A DNA stretch of 64,000 nt from Typhlomys cinereus (GCA_023101885.1 JALPQD010000293.1:2089861-2153860), one strand, 5' to 3'. Positions 1-11,385 are shown, counted from the stretch's first letter. Made by a program: numbers and translations. The notes: generated by a model from the letters alone, not told the origin.

Positions 1-660
1 ACAGTGTGCTATAGAATGGAAAAGAAACTTTTCACAAGATGAAATTCACATGTCTAATAAATATCTTAAGAAGAGTTCTACTTCCATAGTCATTAGGGAA
101 ATGCAGATTAGAACTACCCAGATATATCATCTTACTCCAATCAGAATGGCTAAAATCCAAAACAGCAAATGTTAGTGTCAATGTGGGAAGAAGGTCACCT
201 CATACATTGCTAGTGAGATTGTAAGCTCATACAGTGCCTTTGGAGATCAATTTGGAGGTTCCTAAAAAGGTTAAAAATTGGTACCACTCCGGTTAATATT
301 CCAAAAGAACACTGCATCCTGCAAGAGAATCAATTGTACATCCATATTCATAGCAACTCTTTTCTCAATAGCAAAGAAATGGAAGCAACCTAGATGCCTA
401 ACAGTTGATGAGTGGTTAATGAAAGAGTGGTACATATATAGAATGGAACATGATTCATGAAAAATGAACTGAGTGAAATTTGCCAGTAAATAGGTGGAAC
501 TGGAAAAAAAATCACACTGAGTGAAATATCCCAGATGCAGAAGACAGACACTGTATGTTCTCCCTTATAAATGGATCCTAGTATATTTAAACCATTTTCC
601 ATAATACAGAAACACATGAAACTCTTTATAACTAATTGCAAAAGTCTGACTTCTTCCTAA
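1..660 (+). mobile_element. 3' end of an old, degenerate L1 (ORF2 C-terminus)
   Basis: The plus strand reads as the C-terminal part of L1 ORF2 with many stops and frameshifts. Recognisable stretches include an 'IREMQI'-like segment near 100 and 'ATLFSIAKKWKQPRCLTVDEW' around 345-415 (the family's [19 protein letters not shown] region), followed by a WYIYRMEH-like segment near 430. The copy is cut off by the window start. It fades into an A-rich, unremarkable 3' region by about 660. It is far more diverged than the L1 that begins at 779, so it is an older insertion. Family assignment is clear, subfamily unknown. Confidence 0.8.
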
Positions 661-778
661 TAGTAAAATGGAAAAAAAAATGCAAAGAAAGGAAAATTAT
701 TATACAATATCTGTCATGAACACAATAATCATCAACAGATATTTGTTAATCAAAACTAATGTTACAATATTTAAATGA

Positions 779-1007
779 GAGGAGGACACCCCCTCTGCGC
801 CCGGGCCAGACCCAGCTTCCCCAAGTTAAATAGTGCCCTACCAGGGACCCATCCTCCCTTCCCCACTCCGCCGCCTGGGACCGCGCGGTACAGCCTGGCC
901 TCACCGCGACCTAGGTAAGCTCCATGCCTGCCCACCACCAGAACCCCAGGCCAAATAATTCAGTTTAGTGAAAAACACACAGAAATTGAAAGATCTTAAG
1001 AGTTAAA
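779..1007 (+). promoter_or_regulatory. L1 5'UTR / internal promoter (partial monomer)
   Basis: This is a GC- and CpG-rich block directly upstream of ORF1. It starts at the 5' TSD and contains a 'gttaaatag' TATA-like motif near 825 and a 'cctaggtaag' motif near 911. It aligns with the proximal part of the 5'UTR of the second L1 (10998-11374), but covers less than one of that element's 227-bp monomers. L1 5'UTRs act as internal promoters in this position. Activity here is inferred only. Confidence 0.65.
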
Positions 1008-2078
1008 ATGACAATGCCAAAGTCAAAGTGCAAATCCATGAGAAATAACACTCAAGTAAACAAATCTCCCACTGAAAGAATTAATCCCATAATGTTAAAC
1101 TCCAACCAGAACAAACCCAGGGAAAATGGCCAAGAAAGCCTGACCCAGGATAACGACTATCAAAATATGATCATTACCATGTTCAATACTATGAAAGAGG
1201 AAATCCGGGAGTACTTAAATAATCGAATCAATCGCTTTGAAGAAAAACACAACAGACACTTGGAGGAGTTGAGAAAAACAGTGCAAGAAACAAAAACTGG
1301 CATAGAGCAGTTAAAACAGACTCAAGCAGAGTTTAAAACTGAGCTACAAGACAAGTTACCTTCAACCCAGAACTCCACAGACAGTCTTATCAGAAGAACT
1401 AAGGAAGCAGAAAACAGAATTTCAGACCTTGAAGATAAAGTGGGAGTACTAACCAGCTCAATGGAAGAGGTTGTTAAAGCCAAAAAGATACTTGAGAGAA
1501 ATATCCAAGAGATATGGGACACCCTGAAGAAGCCTAACATGCGTATTCATGGAATACCAGAGCAAGAATCTCAAAATACCACCCCTGAGGAAATTTTTCA
1601 AACGATCATCAAGGAAAACTTTCTTCATATAAAAAAAGAGAGGCCCATGCATATAGAAGAGGCATTCCGCACCCCAAACAGATATGACCAAAACAGAAGC
1701 TCGCCATGGCAAATGATAGTCAAAACACTCCACACTCAAGATAAAGAACTGGTGCTGAGAGCTTCAAGGGAGAAAAAACAAGTCACTTTTAAAAGTAAAC
1801 CTATTAAAATAACAAATGACTTCTCAGCCGAAACAGTAAAAGCAAGAAGAGCTTGGAGAGACATACGTCGAGTATTGAATGAGCAAAAATGTCAACCCAG
1901 GCTGATTTATCCTGCAAAACTATGAGTCATGATCCAGGAAGAAAGAAAAATCTTCCACCACAAAGACAACTTCAAAGGATACATGTCCACCAAACCAGGC
2001 CTTCAAAAAATACTAGAAATGATACTCAAGCTTGAAGAAAAAAACAGGCATACCCAGGAGAACAGAAGGCAAGTATAA
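1008..2078 (+). pseudogene. L1 ORF1: L1 ORF1 with one nonsense codon
   Basis: Homologous along its whole length to the intact 355-residue ORF1 at 9930-10997. ORF1p is the trimeric RNA-binding chaperone that coats L1 RNA. The frame opens with ATG at 1008 (MTMPKSKCKS), one residue longer at the start than the intact copy. It runs through the coiled coil, the RNA-recognition-like region (NMRIHGIPE) and the C-terminal domain (KARRAWRD) to 1922. TGA at 1923-1925 replaces a serine codon in the intact copy (TCA there). The frame then continues in phase for about 50 codons to the normal TAA at 2076-2078. The stop removes the end of the C-terminal domain. Confidence 0.9.
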
Positions 2079-2128
2079 CACCATTGAAAGGAAAGCAATA
2101 TACTTATAAAAATTACTAAACATAATAA

Positions 2129-5100
2129 ATGTCTGGAATTAAAAATAGTTTCTCCATTATAACACTAAATGTTAATGGATATAACTCACCGATCAAGAGA
2201 CACAGATTACAAATTTGGATTAAAAATCACAATCCATCAATCTGCTGCCTGCAGGAAACCCATCTCACCACAAAAGATAGGCATGCCCTAAAAATAAAAG
2301 ACTGGTCAACAATTCTACAAGCTAATGGAAACAATAAACAGGCAGGGGTAACCATTATGATATCAGAGAAAGTGGACTTCACACCAAAGAAAATTATAAG
2401 AGACACGGATGGATACTACATTTTAGTCACAGCTACAATTCACCAGGAAGACTTCACAATACTGAACATATATGCACCCAATATGGGCCCCTCCACATTC
2501 ATTAAGAAAACCCTACAGCATCTAAAGCAAGAAATCAACCCCCAAACGATAATTCTTGGGGACTTCCACACCGCCCTCTCAACATGGGATAGATCAACAG
2601 GTCAAAAGCTTAACAGAGACACTTTGGAACTTAATCAAACCCTGAAAGAAATGGACCTTACAGATCTCTATCGAACTTTTCACCCACGCACCAAAGAATA
2701 CACATTTTTCTCAGCAGCACACGGAACTTTCTCCAAAATAGATCACATATTGGGCCACAAAACAAATCTACACATATACAAAGGTGTTGAAATTCTAACC
2801 TGTGCCCTATCAGAACACCATGGCCTAAAGCTGGACATCCACAACACAACAAACAAGAGAAAATACACTAACTCCTGGAAACTTAATGATATGATGCTGA
2901 ATGAGTACTAGATTCAGGAAGAAATTAAAAAGGAAATTCAAGATTTCCTAAAAGCGAATGATAATGACAATACAACTTATCAAAATCTCTGGGACACAAT
3001 GAAAGCTGTTCTAAGAGGTAAGTTCATAGCTCTTAATGCCTACATCAAAAAAATGGAAACGTCAGAAATAAACAACTTAACAATGCAGCTTAAAGCTTTA
3101 GAGAAACTAGAGCAATCTGATCCCAAAAGTAGTAGAAGAGAGGAGATTAGCAAACTAAGGGGACAAATATCTGAAATCGAGATTTAGAAAACGATAGAAA
3201 AAAATCAACCAATCAAAAAGCTGGTTCTTTGAAAAAATCAATAAGATTGATACACCCCTAGCTAAATTAACCAAAAGCAAGAGAGAGAAAACCCAAATTA
3301 ACAAAATTAGAAATGAACATGGAGTTATCACTACTGATACCCAAGAAATCCAGAGAATTAGAACATCATATTTCAAAAACTTATACTCTGTGAAGTTTGA
3401 CAAAAGAGATGGATGAATTTCTAAGTAAAAACAACTTACTTAAATTGAATCAGGAAGTGGTGAATTATTTATATAGTCCTATAACATATAAGGAAATTGA
3501 GGAAGGAATCTCGAATCTTTCCACCAAAAAATGTCCTGGACCAGATAGATTCAGCACAGAGTTCTACCAGACATTTAAGGAGTTAATAACACAAATACTC
3601 CTTAAACTGTTCCATCAAATAGCAAAGGAAGGAACACTACCTAATTCCTTCTATGAAATTAATATCGTTTTAATCCCAAAACCTAATAAAGATTCACTTA
3701 AAAAAGAAAACTGTAGGCCGATCTCTCTGATGAACACAGACGCAAAGATTCTCAACAAAGTCTTAGCAAATCAGATTCAAAAACATATCAAAAAGATCAT
3801 TCACGGGCACCAAGTAGGCTTCAACCCGGCACACAAGGTTGGTTCAATATATGCAAATCAATAAATGTAATTCATCATGTAAACCAGTCCAAAGTCCAAG
3901 ACCACATGATACTCTCGATAGATGCAGAAAAAGCTTTTGACAAGATCCAACAGCCTTTTATGATGAAAACGCTAGAGACAGTAGGAACGGAAGGAACCTT
4001 TAGCAATATAATAAAAGCTGTATACAACAAGCCCACAGCAAGGATTATGCTCATTGGGGAACAATTGGAAGCATTCCCACTTCGATCAGGAACTAGACCA
4101 GGCTGTCCACTCTCACCACTTCTATTCAATATTGTACTTGAAGTCTTAGTCAAAGCCATAAGACAAGAAAGAGACATAAGAGGGATTCAAATCGGCAAGG
4201 AAGAAATCAAGCTATCCCTATTTGCAGATGACATGATACCTGAGTGATCCCAAAAACTCCACGAGGAAGCTCCTGGAACTAATTTAGAAGTTCAGCAGGG
4301 TGGCAGGATACAAAATGAATGTGCAAAAATCAGAGGCCTTCCTATATGCCCAAAATGAAAGAAGTGAAAAAGCCTTGAGAGAATCAATCCCATTTACTAT
4401 AGCCCCTAAAAAAATGAAATACTTTGGTATTAACCTAACCAAGGAGGTAAAAGACCTTTACAATGAAAACTTTAAAACCCTAAAGAAAGAAATAGCAGGG
4501 AAGACACCAGAAGGTGGAAAGACCTCCCATGTTCCTGGATTGTCAGAATCAACATCGTAAAAATGACCATCCTACCAAAGGCAATATACAAATTCAATGC
4601 TATACCAATTAAAATCCCAAAGCAACTCTTCAAAGAAGTTGACCAAACAATCTCAAAATTCATATGGAGGCACAAAAGACCTAGGACAGCAAAGACAATC
4701 TTGAGTAACAAAAACTCTGCTGGAGGTATTACCATACCAAACCTAAGTGTATATTACAAATCCAAGATATAAAACAGCCTGGTACTGGCTCCAAAATAGA
4801 CACACAGATCAATGGATGAGGATTGAAGACCCAGATATCAGCCCACAAAATTACAGCCGTTTGGTCTTTGACAAAGGGGTCCAAAGAATCCAATGGAAAA
4901 AGAACAGCATCTTCAACAAATAGTGCTGGCAAAACTGGATCTCCACATGCAGAAGATTAAAGCTGGACCCGCACTTGTCACCATGTACAAGACTTAATTC
5001 CAAATGGAAAAGGACCTTGACATAAGGTCGGAGACTATAAAAACCATAGTTGAAAGTATAGGGAACTCCCTCGAGCTGATTGGGCTAGGCCAACATTTCC

Positions 5101-5413
5101 TAAACAGACATCCAATGGCACAGTCACTGCTACCAACTCTTAACAGTTGGGATCTTGTGAAATTAAAGAGCTTCTGTTCAGATAAAGAGATTGTAACGGG
5201 AGCTCAAAGGCAACCCACAGAATGGGAGAAAATCTTTACTAACCACATATCTGACAGAGCTCTACTGTTCGGAGAGCACAAAGAACTTAGAAAAATAAAC
5301 ACCAAGGAACCCAATGGCCCAATTAAAAAATGGGCCCTGGAACTTAAAAGAAATTTTACCAGGGATGACATTAAAATGTCTAACAAATATCTTAAAAAAT
5401 GCTCCACTTCTTT
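2129..5413 (+). pseudogene. L1 ORF2: L1 ORF2, endonuclease to reverse transcriptase part, multiply broken
   Basis: ORF2p nicks target DNA and reverse-transcribes L1 RNA. The ATG at 2129 starts an apurinic-type endonuclease domain. N14 and E43 (CCLQETHL) and D205 are present, but catalytic N147 is histidine (GDFHT) and D229 is glutamate (SEHH). TAG at 2909-2911 replaces the tryptophan of NENW. A second TAG lies at 3185-3187, followed by an extra A that shifts frame. The reverse transcriptase follows in several frames: [12 protein letters not shown] near 3930 and FADDM at 4222-4236. The C-terminal part continues in pieces (4300-4560, 4563-4772, 5004-5402). The frame is then cut at 5413 by the second L1. 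Confidence 0.9.
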
Positions 5414-6416
5414 TTTTTTAGTTTCTTTTTTTTTATTAAAAATTTAATTATACATTTTAAAATTTTTTACCAGTTCCCTCCCTCCCCCCTCCTCCCCCCG
5501 AACCCCTTCCTTCCCCTCCCCTTCCTCCAGTGCCTCCCCCCCAATTCCCAGAGAGTCCTTATTGTGTTCGCCTAACTCTCCACTGGGTCCTCCTCTCCGA
5601 TGACATATAAGGACCCAGTGGCATTTCCATAAGCCCTTTCTCTTGTTCCCCTTAAGCATAAGATCACTACTATGGCTGTCAATCCCTTGCCTCCAGGGGT
5701 CTCGGTGCCCTTAACAGATGCTAGACTTTATGAGGGCAACAGTGCGCTGGACATTGCGCAGGGCATGCAAAGTCCCATTATGATTGCTTTGGCCCCAACT
5801 ATTGTTGAGAATCTTGCAAATCGTTGCTCCTCCCATCCTTTTGCTCTTACAATCTTACCCTCCCTCTTCCGCAAGTGTCCCTGAGCTCCAGGATGGGGAG
5901 AGATTAGGCTGGCCTAATTCTATGTGATTGATATAGAGTCTCTGAAGTTCTGGATTGTGGTTTGTTGATTTTCTTTTGCAGTTTCGCTGCTCCTCCAATG
6001 CCCTTCACTCCATTCTGCTGGGCACTGTATGTCACCCCCTGGCCAGAGACAAAAAGCTGTTAAACTGGAGTCTTGTTGTAATAGCACATTCAAGGGTAGA
6101 TGTAATAAGAGTAGGAAACCTCAGTGAGGGAGGGGTCCATCACCCATTTGCAAAATGATTACTTTTTATCTGCTATACTATATGCCCTCCCCTTCTGGTG
6201 AGATCAGGAAAGAACGTCTGTGAACTTAACCAGGTTTCTCATTACTTACTTGCAGACCTTGATGGAGGCCTATTTTCTCTGCTGTAACATGGTCCCCTCT
6301 CTCCTTGTTTCTGGTGTGGCCCTCCTAACCCATCTCTCTTGTTCATAAACCTTGCAATTACTGTGTTACATAGGTTTACTTTTCAGTGTCTCAATGTGGG
6401 CTGGGTGAGTTTGGTA
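5414..6416 (-). other. 3'UTR of the second L1
   Basis: Non-coding L1 3'UTR of about 1 kb between the ORF2 stop (TAG, 6417-6419) and the A-rich tail. On the plus strand it begins with T-runs and a pyrimidine-rich tract (about 5455-5540), a polypurine tract in sense, which is typical of L1 3'UTRs. The same sequence recurs at 11588-12572, 12973-13998, 31319-31606, 33645-34465, 54768-55436, 57975-58330 and 60730-61757. That recurrence is how these fragments were recognised. The short open frames here have no protein support. Confidence 0.85.
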
Positions 6417-9400
6417 CTAGGAGCCACCTATTAGGGAGTACATACGGCGCTTAATTTTCTGGGTTTGGGATACTTCACTTAATATAATTCTTTTTAATGA
6501 CATCCATTTCCCAGCAAATTCCAGTAATTCATCATTTTTGATGGCTGAGTAGTACTCCATTGTATAGATGTACCACAGTTTCCTTATCCACTCCTCAACT
6601 GTTGGACATTTGGGTTGATTCCATGACTTTGCTATTGTAAAGAGTGCTGCTATGAACATGGTCGAGCTTGTGCTATCGAGGCGAACCTCTGCTGCATGGG
6701 GGATTATTCCCAAAAGTGGGATAGCATGGTCATATGGCATTTCAATCTTTAATTTCTTTAAGAATCTCCAGATGGCTCGCCAGAGTGGCTGTATGAGCCT
6801 GCATTCCCACCAACAATGTAGGAGAGTTCCCCTCTCTCCACATTCTCTCCAGCATTTGTCGTTGTTTGTATTGTGGATTTTTGCCATCCTGACCGGGGTG
6901 AGATGATATCTTCAGGGAAGTTTTGATTTGCATTTCCCTGATGGCGAAGGAAGTGGAGCATTTTTTAAGATAATTGTTAGACATTTTAATTTCATCCCTG
7001 GTAAAGTTTCTTTGAAGTTCCAAGGCCCATTTTTTAATTGGGCCAGTGTTTTCCTTGGAGTTTAGTTTTCTAAGTTCTTTGTGCACTCTGGACAGTAGAG
7101 CTCTGTCAGATATGTGGTTAGTGAAGATTTTCTCCCATTCTGTGGGTTGCCTTTGAGCTCATGTGACAATCTCTTTATCTGAACAGAAGCTCTTTAATTT
7201 CACAAGATCCCAACTGTTGAGAGTTGGTAGCAGTGACTGTGCCATTGGATGTCTGTTTAGGAAGTGTTGGCCTAGCCCAATCAGCTCGAGGGAGTTCCCT
7301 ATCCTTTCAACTATGGTTTTTAAAGTCTCTGGCCTGATATCAAGGTCCTTGATCCATTTGGATTTAAGTCTTGTACATGGTGACAAGTACGGGTCCAGCT
7401 TTAATCTTCTGCATGTGGAGATCCAGTTTTGCCATTGATCTGTGTGTCTATTTTGGAGCCAGTACCAGGCTGTCTTTATAACTATGGATTTGTAGTATAG
7501 ACTTAGGTTTGGTATGGTAATACCTCCAGCTGTGTTTTTGTTACTCAGGATTGTTTTTCTATCCTGGGTCTTTTGTGCCTCCATATGAACTTTGAGATTG
7601 TTTGGTCAACTTCTTTGAAGAATTGGTTTGGGATTTTGATTGGTATAACATTGAATTTGTATATTGCCTTTGGTAGGATGGTCATTTTTACAATGTTGAT
7701 TCTGCCAATGCAGGAACAAGGGAGGTCTTTTCACCTTCTGGTGTCTTCTGCAATTTCTTTCTTTAGGGTTTCAAAGTTTTCATTGTAAAGGTCTTTTACC
7801 TCCTTAGTTAGGTTTATACCAAGGTATTTCATTTTTTTAGGGGTTATAGTAAATGGTATGGTTTCTCTCAAGGCTTTTTCACTTCTTTCATTCTGGGCAT
7901 ATAGGAAGGCCTCTGATTTTTGCACATTTATTTTGTATCCTGCCACCCTGCTGAACTTCTCAATTAGTTCCAGGAGCTTCCTGGTGGAGTTTTTGGGATC
8001 ACTCAGGTATAAGATCATGTCATCTGCAAATAGGGATAGCTTGACTTCTTCCTTGCCGATTTGAATCCCTCTTATGTCCCTTTCTTGTCTTATGGCTTCA
8101 GCTAACACTTCAAGTAAAATATTGAATAGAAGTGGTGAGAGTGGACAGCCTTGTCTAGTTCCTGATCGAAGTGGGAATGATTCTAATTGTTCCCCATTGA
8201 GCATAATCCTTGCTGTGGGCTTGTTGTATATAGCTTTTATTATATTGATTAAGGTTCCTTCCATTCCCACTGTCTCTAGCGTTTTGATCATAAAAGGCTG
8301 TTGGATCTTGTCAAAAGCTTTTTCTACATCTATCGAGAGTATCATGTGGTCTTGGACTTTGGACTGGTTTACATGATGAATTACATTTATTGATTTGCGT
8401 ATGTTGAACCAACCTTGTGTGCCGGGGATGAAGCCTGTAGAACTCTGTGCTGAATCTGTCTGGTCCAGGACATTTTTTGGTGGGAAGATTCGAGATTACT
8501 TCCTCAATTTCCTTATATGTTATAGGACTATTTAAATAATTCACCACTTCCTGATTCAATTTAGGTAAGTTGTGTTTACTTAGAAATTCATCCATCTCTT
8601 TTGTGTTGTCAAACTTCACAGAGTATAAGTTTTTGAAATATGATGTTCTAATTCTCTGGATTTCTTGGGTATCAGTAGTGATAACTCCATGTTCATTTCT
8701 AATTTTGTTAATTTGGGTTTTCTCTCTCTTGCTTTTGGTTAGTTTAGCTAGGGTTGTATCAATCTTATTGATTTTTTCAAAGAACCAGCTTTTTGATTGG
8801 TTGATTTTTTCCATCGTGTTCTAAGTCTCGATTTCAGATATTTCTCCCCTTATTTTGCTAATCTCTTCTCTTCTACTGCTTTTGGGATCAGATTGCTTTA
8901 GTTTCTCTAAAGCTTTAAGCTGCATTGTTAAGTTGTTTATTTCTGATGTTTCCATTTTTTTGACGTGGGCATTAAGAGCTATGAACTTACCTCTTAGAAC
9001 AGCTTTCATTGTGTCCCAGAGATTTTGGTAAGTTGTATTTTCATTATCATTCGCTTTCAGGAAATCTTGAATTTCCTTTTTAATTTCTTCCTGAATCCAG
9101 TTCTCATTCAGCATCATAGTGTTAAGTTTCCAGGAGTTAGTGTATTTTCTCTTGTTTGATGTGTTGTGGATGTCCAGCTTTAGGACGTGGTGGTCTGATA
9201 GGGCACAGGTTAGAATTTCAACTTTCTTGTATATGTGTAGATTCATTTTGTGGCCCAATATGTGATCTATTTTGGAGAAAGTTCCGTGTGCTGCTGAGAA
9301 ATATGTGTATTCTTTGGTGCGTGGGTGAAAAGTTCGATAGAGATCTGTAAGGTCCATTTCTTTCAGGGTTTGATTAAGTTCCAAAGTGTCTCTGTTAAGC

Positions 9401-9879
9401 TTTTGACCTGTTGATCTATCCCATGTAGAGAGGGCGGTGTTGAAGTCCCCAAGAATTATCGTTTGGGGGTTGATTTCTTGCTTTAGATGCTGTAGGGTTT
9501 TCTTAATGAATGTGGAGGGGCCCGTATTGGGTGGATATATGTTCAGTATTGTGAAATCTTCCTGGTGAATTGTACCTGTGACTAAAATGTAGTATCCATC
9601 TGTGTCTCTTATAATTTTTTTTGGTTTGAAATCCACTTTGTCTGATAGCATAATGGCTACCCCTGCCTGTTTTCTGCTTCCATTTTCTTGTAGAATTGTT
9701 GACCAGCCTTTTATTTTTAGAGCGTGCCTATCTTTTGTGGTGAGATGGGTTTCCTGCAGGCAACAGATTGATGGATTGTGATTTTTAATCCAAGTTCGTA
9801 ATCTGTGTCTCCTGATCGGTGAATTAAGTCCATTAACATTTAGTGTTATAATGGAGAAACTATTGTTAATTCCAGACAT
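6417..9879 (-). pseudogene. L1 ORF2: L1 ORF2 with intact endonuclease half and broken RT half
   Basis: Sense starts at ATG 9879-9877. The first 352 codons form an uninterrupted endonuclease domain with all family catalytic residues visible: N14, E43, Y115, D145, N147, D205, D229 and H230. TAG at 8823-8821 ends it, and the same frame resumes at once (MEKINQSKSW). About 250 bp of the reverse-transcriptase start is missing near 8440: FSTEFY jumps to a displaced downstream frame. The catalytic FADDM remains (plus-strand 8016-8030). A TGA near 7731 replaces a tryptophan codon. About 130 bp is missing at about 7434, with a 'cca' microhomology. The C-terminal part (7584-6417) is frameshifted but recognisable to the terminal SLIGGS. 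Confidence 0.92.
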
Positions 9880-9929
9880 TTATTATGTTTAGTAGCTTTT
9901 ATAAGTATATTGCTTCGCTTTTAATGGTG

Positions 9930-10997
9930 TTATATTTGCCTTCTGTTCTCCTGGATATGCCTGTTTTTTTCTTCACGCTTGAGTATCATTTCTAGCAGTT
10001 TTTGAAGGCCTGGTTTGGTGGCCATGTGTCCCTTCAAGTTGTCTTTGTGCTGGAAAATTTTTCTTTCTCCCTCGATCATGACTGATAGTTTTGCAGGGTA
10101 AATCAGCCTGGGTTGACATTTTTGCTCATTCAATACTTGAAGTATGTCTCTCCAAGCTCTTCTTGCTTTTACTGTTTCGACTGAGAAGTCATTTGTTATT
10201 TTAATAGGTTTACTTTTAAAAGTGACTTGTTTTTTCTCCCTTGAAGCTCTCAGCACCAGTTCTTTATCTTGAATGTGGAGTGTTTTAACTATTATTTGCC
10301 GCGGTGTGCTTCTATTTTGGTTGTATCTGTTTGGGGTGCGGAATGCCTCTTGTATATGAATGGGCCTCTCTTTTTTTAGATGAGGAAAGTTTTCCTTGAT
10401 GATCATTTGAAAAATTTCCTCAGGGGTGGTATTTTGAGATTCTTGCTCTGGTATTCCATGAATACGCATGTTAGGCTTCTTCAGGGTGTCCCATATCTCT
10501 TGGATATTTCTCTCAAGTATCTTTTTGGCTTTAACAACCTCTTCCATTGAGCTGGTTAGTACTCCCACTTTATCTTCAAGGTCTGAAATTCTGTTTTCTG
10601 CTTCATTAGTTCTGTTGATAAAACTCTCTGTGGAGTTCTGGGTTGAAGGTAACTTGTCTTTTAGCTCAGTTTTAAATTCTGCTTGAGTTTGTTTTAACTG
10701 CTCTATGCCACTTTTTGTTTCTTGCACTGTTTTTCTCAACTCCTCCAGATGTCTGTTGTGTTCCTCTTCAAAGCGATTGATTCGATTATGTAATTCCTCC
10801 CGGATTTCCTCTTTCATAGTATTGAACATGGTAATGATCATATTTTGGAAGACCTTATCCTGGGTGAGGCTTTCTTGGCCTTTTTCCACGGGTTTGTTCT
10901 TGTTGGAGTCTAAAATGGGATTGATTTCTTCAGTGGGAAATTTGTTTACTTGAGTGTTGCTTCTCATGGATTTGCACTTTGACTTTGGCATTGGCAT
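9930..10997 (-). CDS. L1 ORF1: Intact L1 ORF1 protein (355 residues)
   Basis: L1 ORF1p is a cytoplasmic, trimeric, RNA-binding nucleic-acid chaperone that packages L1 RNA with ORF2p. The frame is fully open from ATG (10997) to TAA (9930-9932). It is the expected length: a basic, polar N-terminus (1-45), a long coiled coil (about 50-170, with NRINRFEEEHNRHLEELRK), an RNA-recognition-like domain (about 175-265, with MRIHGIPE at 177-184 and PRQIIVKTL at 232-240) and a basic C-terminal domain (ETVKARRAWRD near 274-284; RLIYPAKL near 297-304). It lies just downstream of the 5'UTR promoter. About 50 bp separate it from ORF2, as in other L1s. Whether it is expressed cannot be told from sequence. Confidence 0.93.
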   Translation of the reverse strand: MPMPKSKCKSMRSNTQVNKFPTEEINPILDSNKNKPVEKGQESLTQDKVFQNMIITMFNTMKEEIREELHNRINRFEEEHNRHLEELRKTVQETKSGIEQLKQTQAEFKTELKDKLPSTQNSTESFINRTNEAENRISDLEDKVGVLTSSMEEVVKAKKILERNIQEIWDTLKKPNMRIHGIPEQESQNTTPEEIFQMIIKENFPHLKKERPIHIQEAFRTPNRYNQNRSTPRQIIVKTLHIQDKELVLRASREKKQVTFKSKPIKITNDFSVETVKARRAWRDILQVLNEQKCQPRLIYPAKLSVMIEGERKIFQHKDNLKGHMATKPGLQKLLEMILKREEKNRHIQENRRQI

Positions 10998-11374
10998 TTT
11001 AACTGTTAAGATCTCTCAATTTCACTAAACTGAATTATTTGGCCTTGGGTACTGGTGGGCGGGGCCCAAACTGGGACTTACCTAGGGCGCCTGGTGAGGC
11101 CCGGCTGGACCTTGCGTGCGCATCCTGACCTGTGGAGCGGGGTGGGGTGAAAAGGGAGGATGGGCGCATAGGCGTGGAGCTATTTAACCCGAGGGCAGCC
11201 GGGGCGGGGCCCGGGCGCAGGGGGAGGTCCTCCTCGTCCCTTGGCCCCCGCGCGGCTCCGGCTGGATGGCGGGAGTCGGAGCCGGGTCCTGTGGGCTGAC
11301 CTGGGGTCCTAGGGCACGGGGTGAGGCCCGGCTGGACCGCGCGTGCGACTCCCGACAGGCGGAGCGGGGTGGGG
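10998..11374 (-). promoter_or_regulatory. L1 5'UTR with repeated 227-bp promoter monomer
   Basis: This CpG-rich 377-bp block ends exactly at the 3' copy of the TSD. Two segments recur with the same 227-bp spacing: 'ggagcggggtggggt' at 11134 and 11361, and 'gtgaggcccggctggacc' at 11094 and 11321. The 5'UTR is therefore about 1.3 copies of a tandem monomer plus a unique spacer next to ORF1. A TATA-like 'ggttaaatag' (minus strand, about 11191-11200) sits inside the complete monomer. Mouse L1 promoters are known to be monomeric; the sequence here is different. Minus-strand sense with respect to ORF1. Promoter activity is inferred. Confidence 0.75.
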
Positions 11375-11385
11375 TCCACTTCTTT

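Larger units (their letters stand above)
5403..11385 (-). mobile_element. Full-length minus-strand L1 inserted into the first L1
   Basis: Direct repeats 'tccacttcttt' at 5403-5413 and 11375-11385 flank the element. They join exactly to the interrupted ORF2 of the plus-strand L1. In sense orientation the target reads ggct/aaagaag, close to the L1 endonuclease preference. Sense order from right to left: 5'UTR 11374-10998, ORF1 10997-9930, ORF2 9879-6417, 3'UTR 6416-5414, with a short A-rich tail seen as T-runs at 5410-5440. The body is about 5.96 kb. ORF1 is intact. ORF2 has an amber codon, nonsense codons and two internal deletions. It is younger than its host by position. Confidence 0.93.

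Noticed and set aside
3875..4177. A 100-codon antisense frame over the RT domain that recurs at 8074-8376 with similar sequence
   Set aside because: It mirrors the conserved ORF2 strand. Similarity follows from homology of the sense RT sequence, and there is no separate start, signal or protein family.
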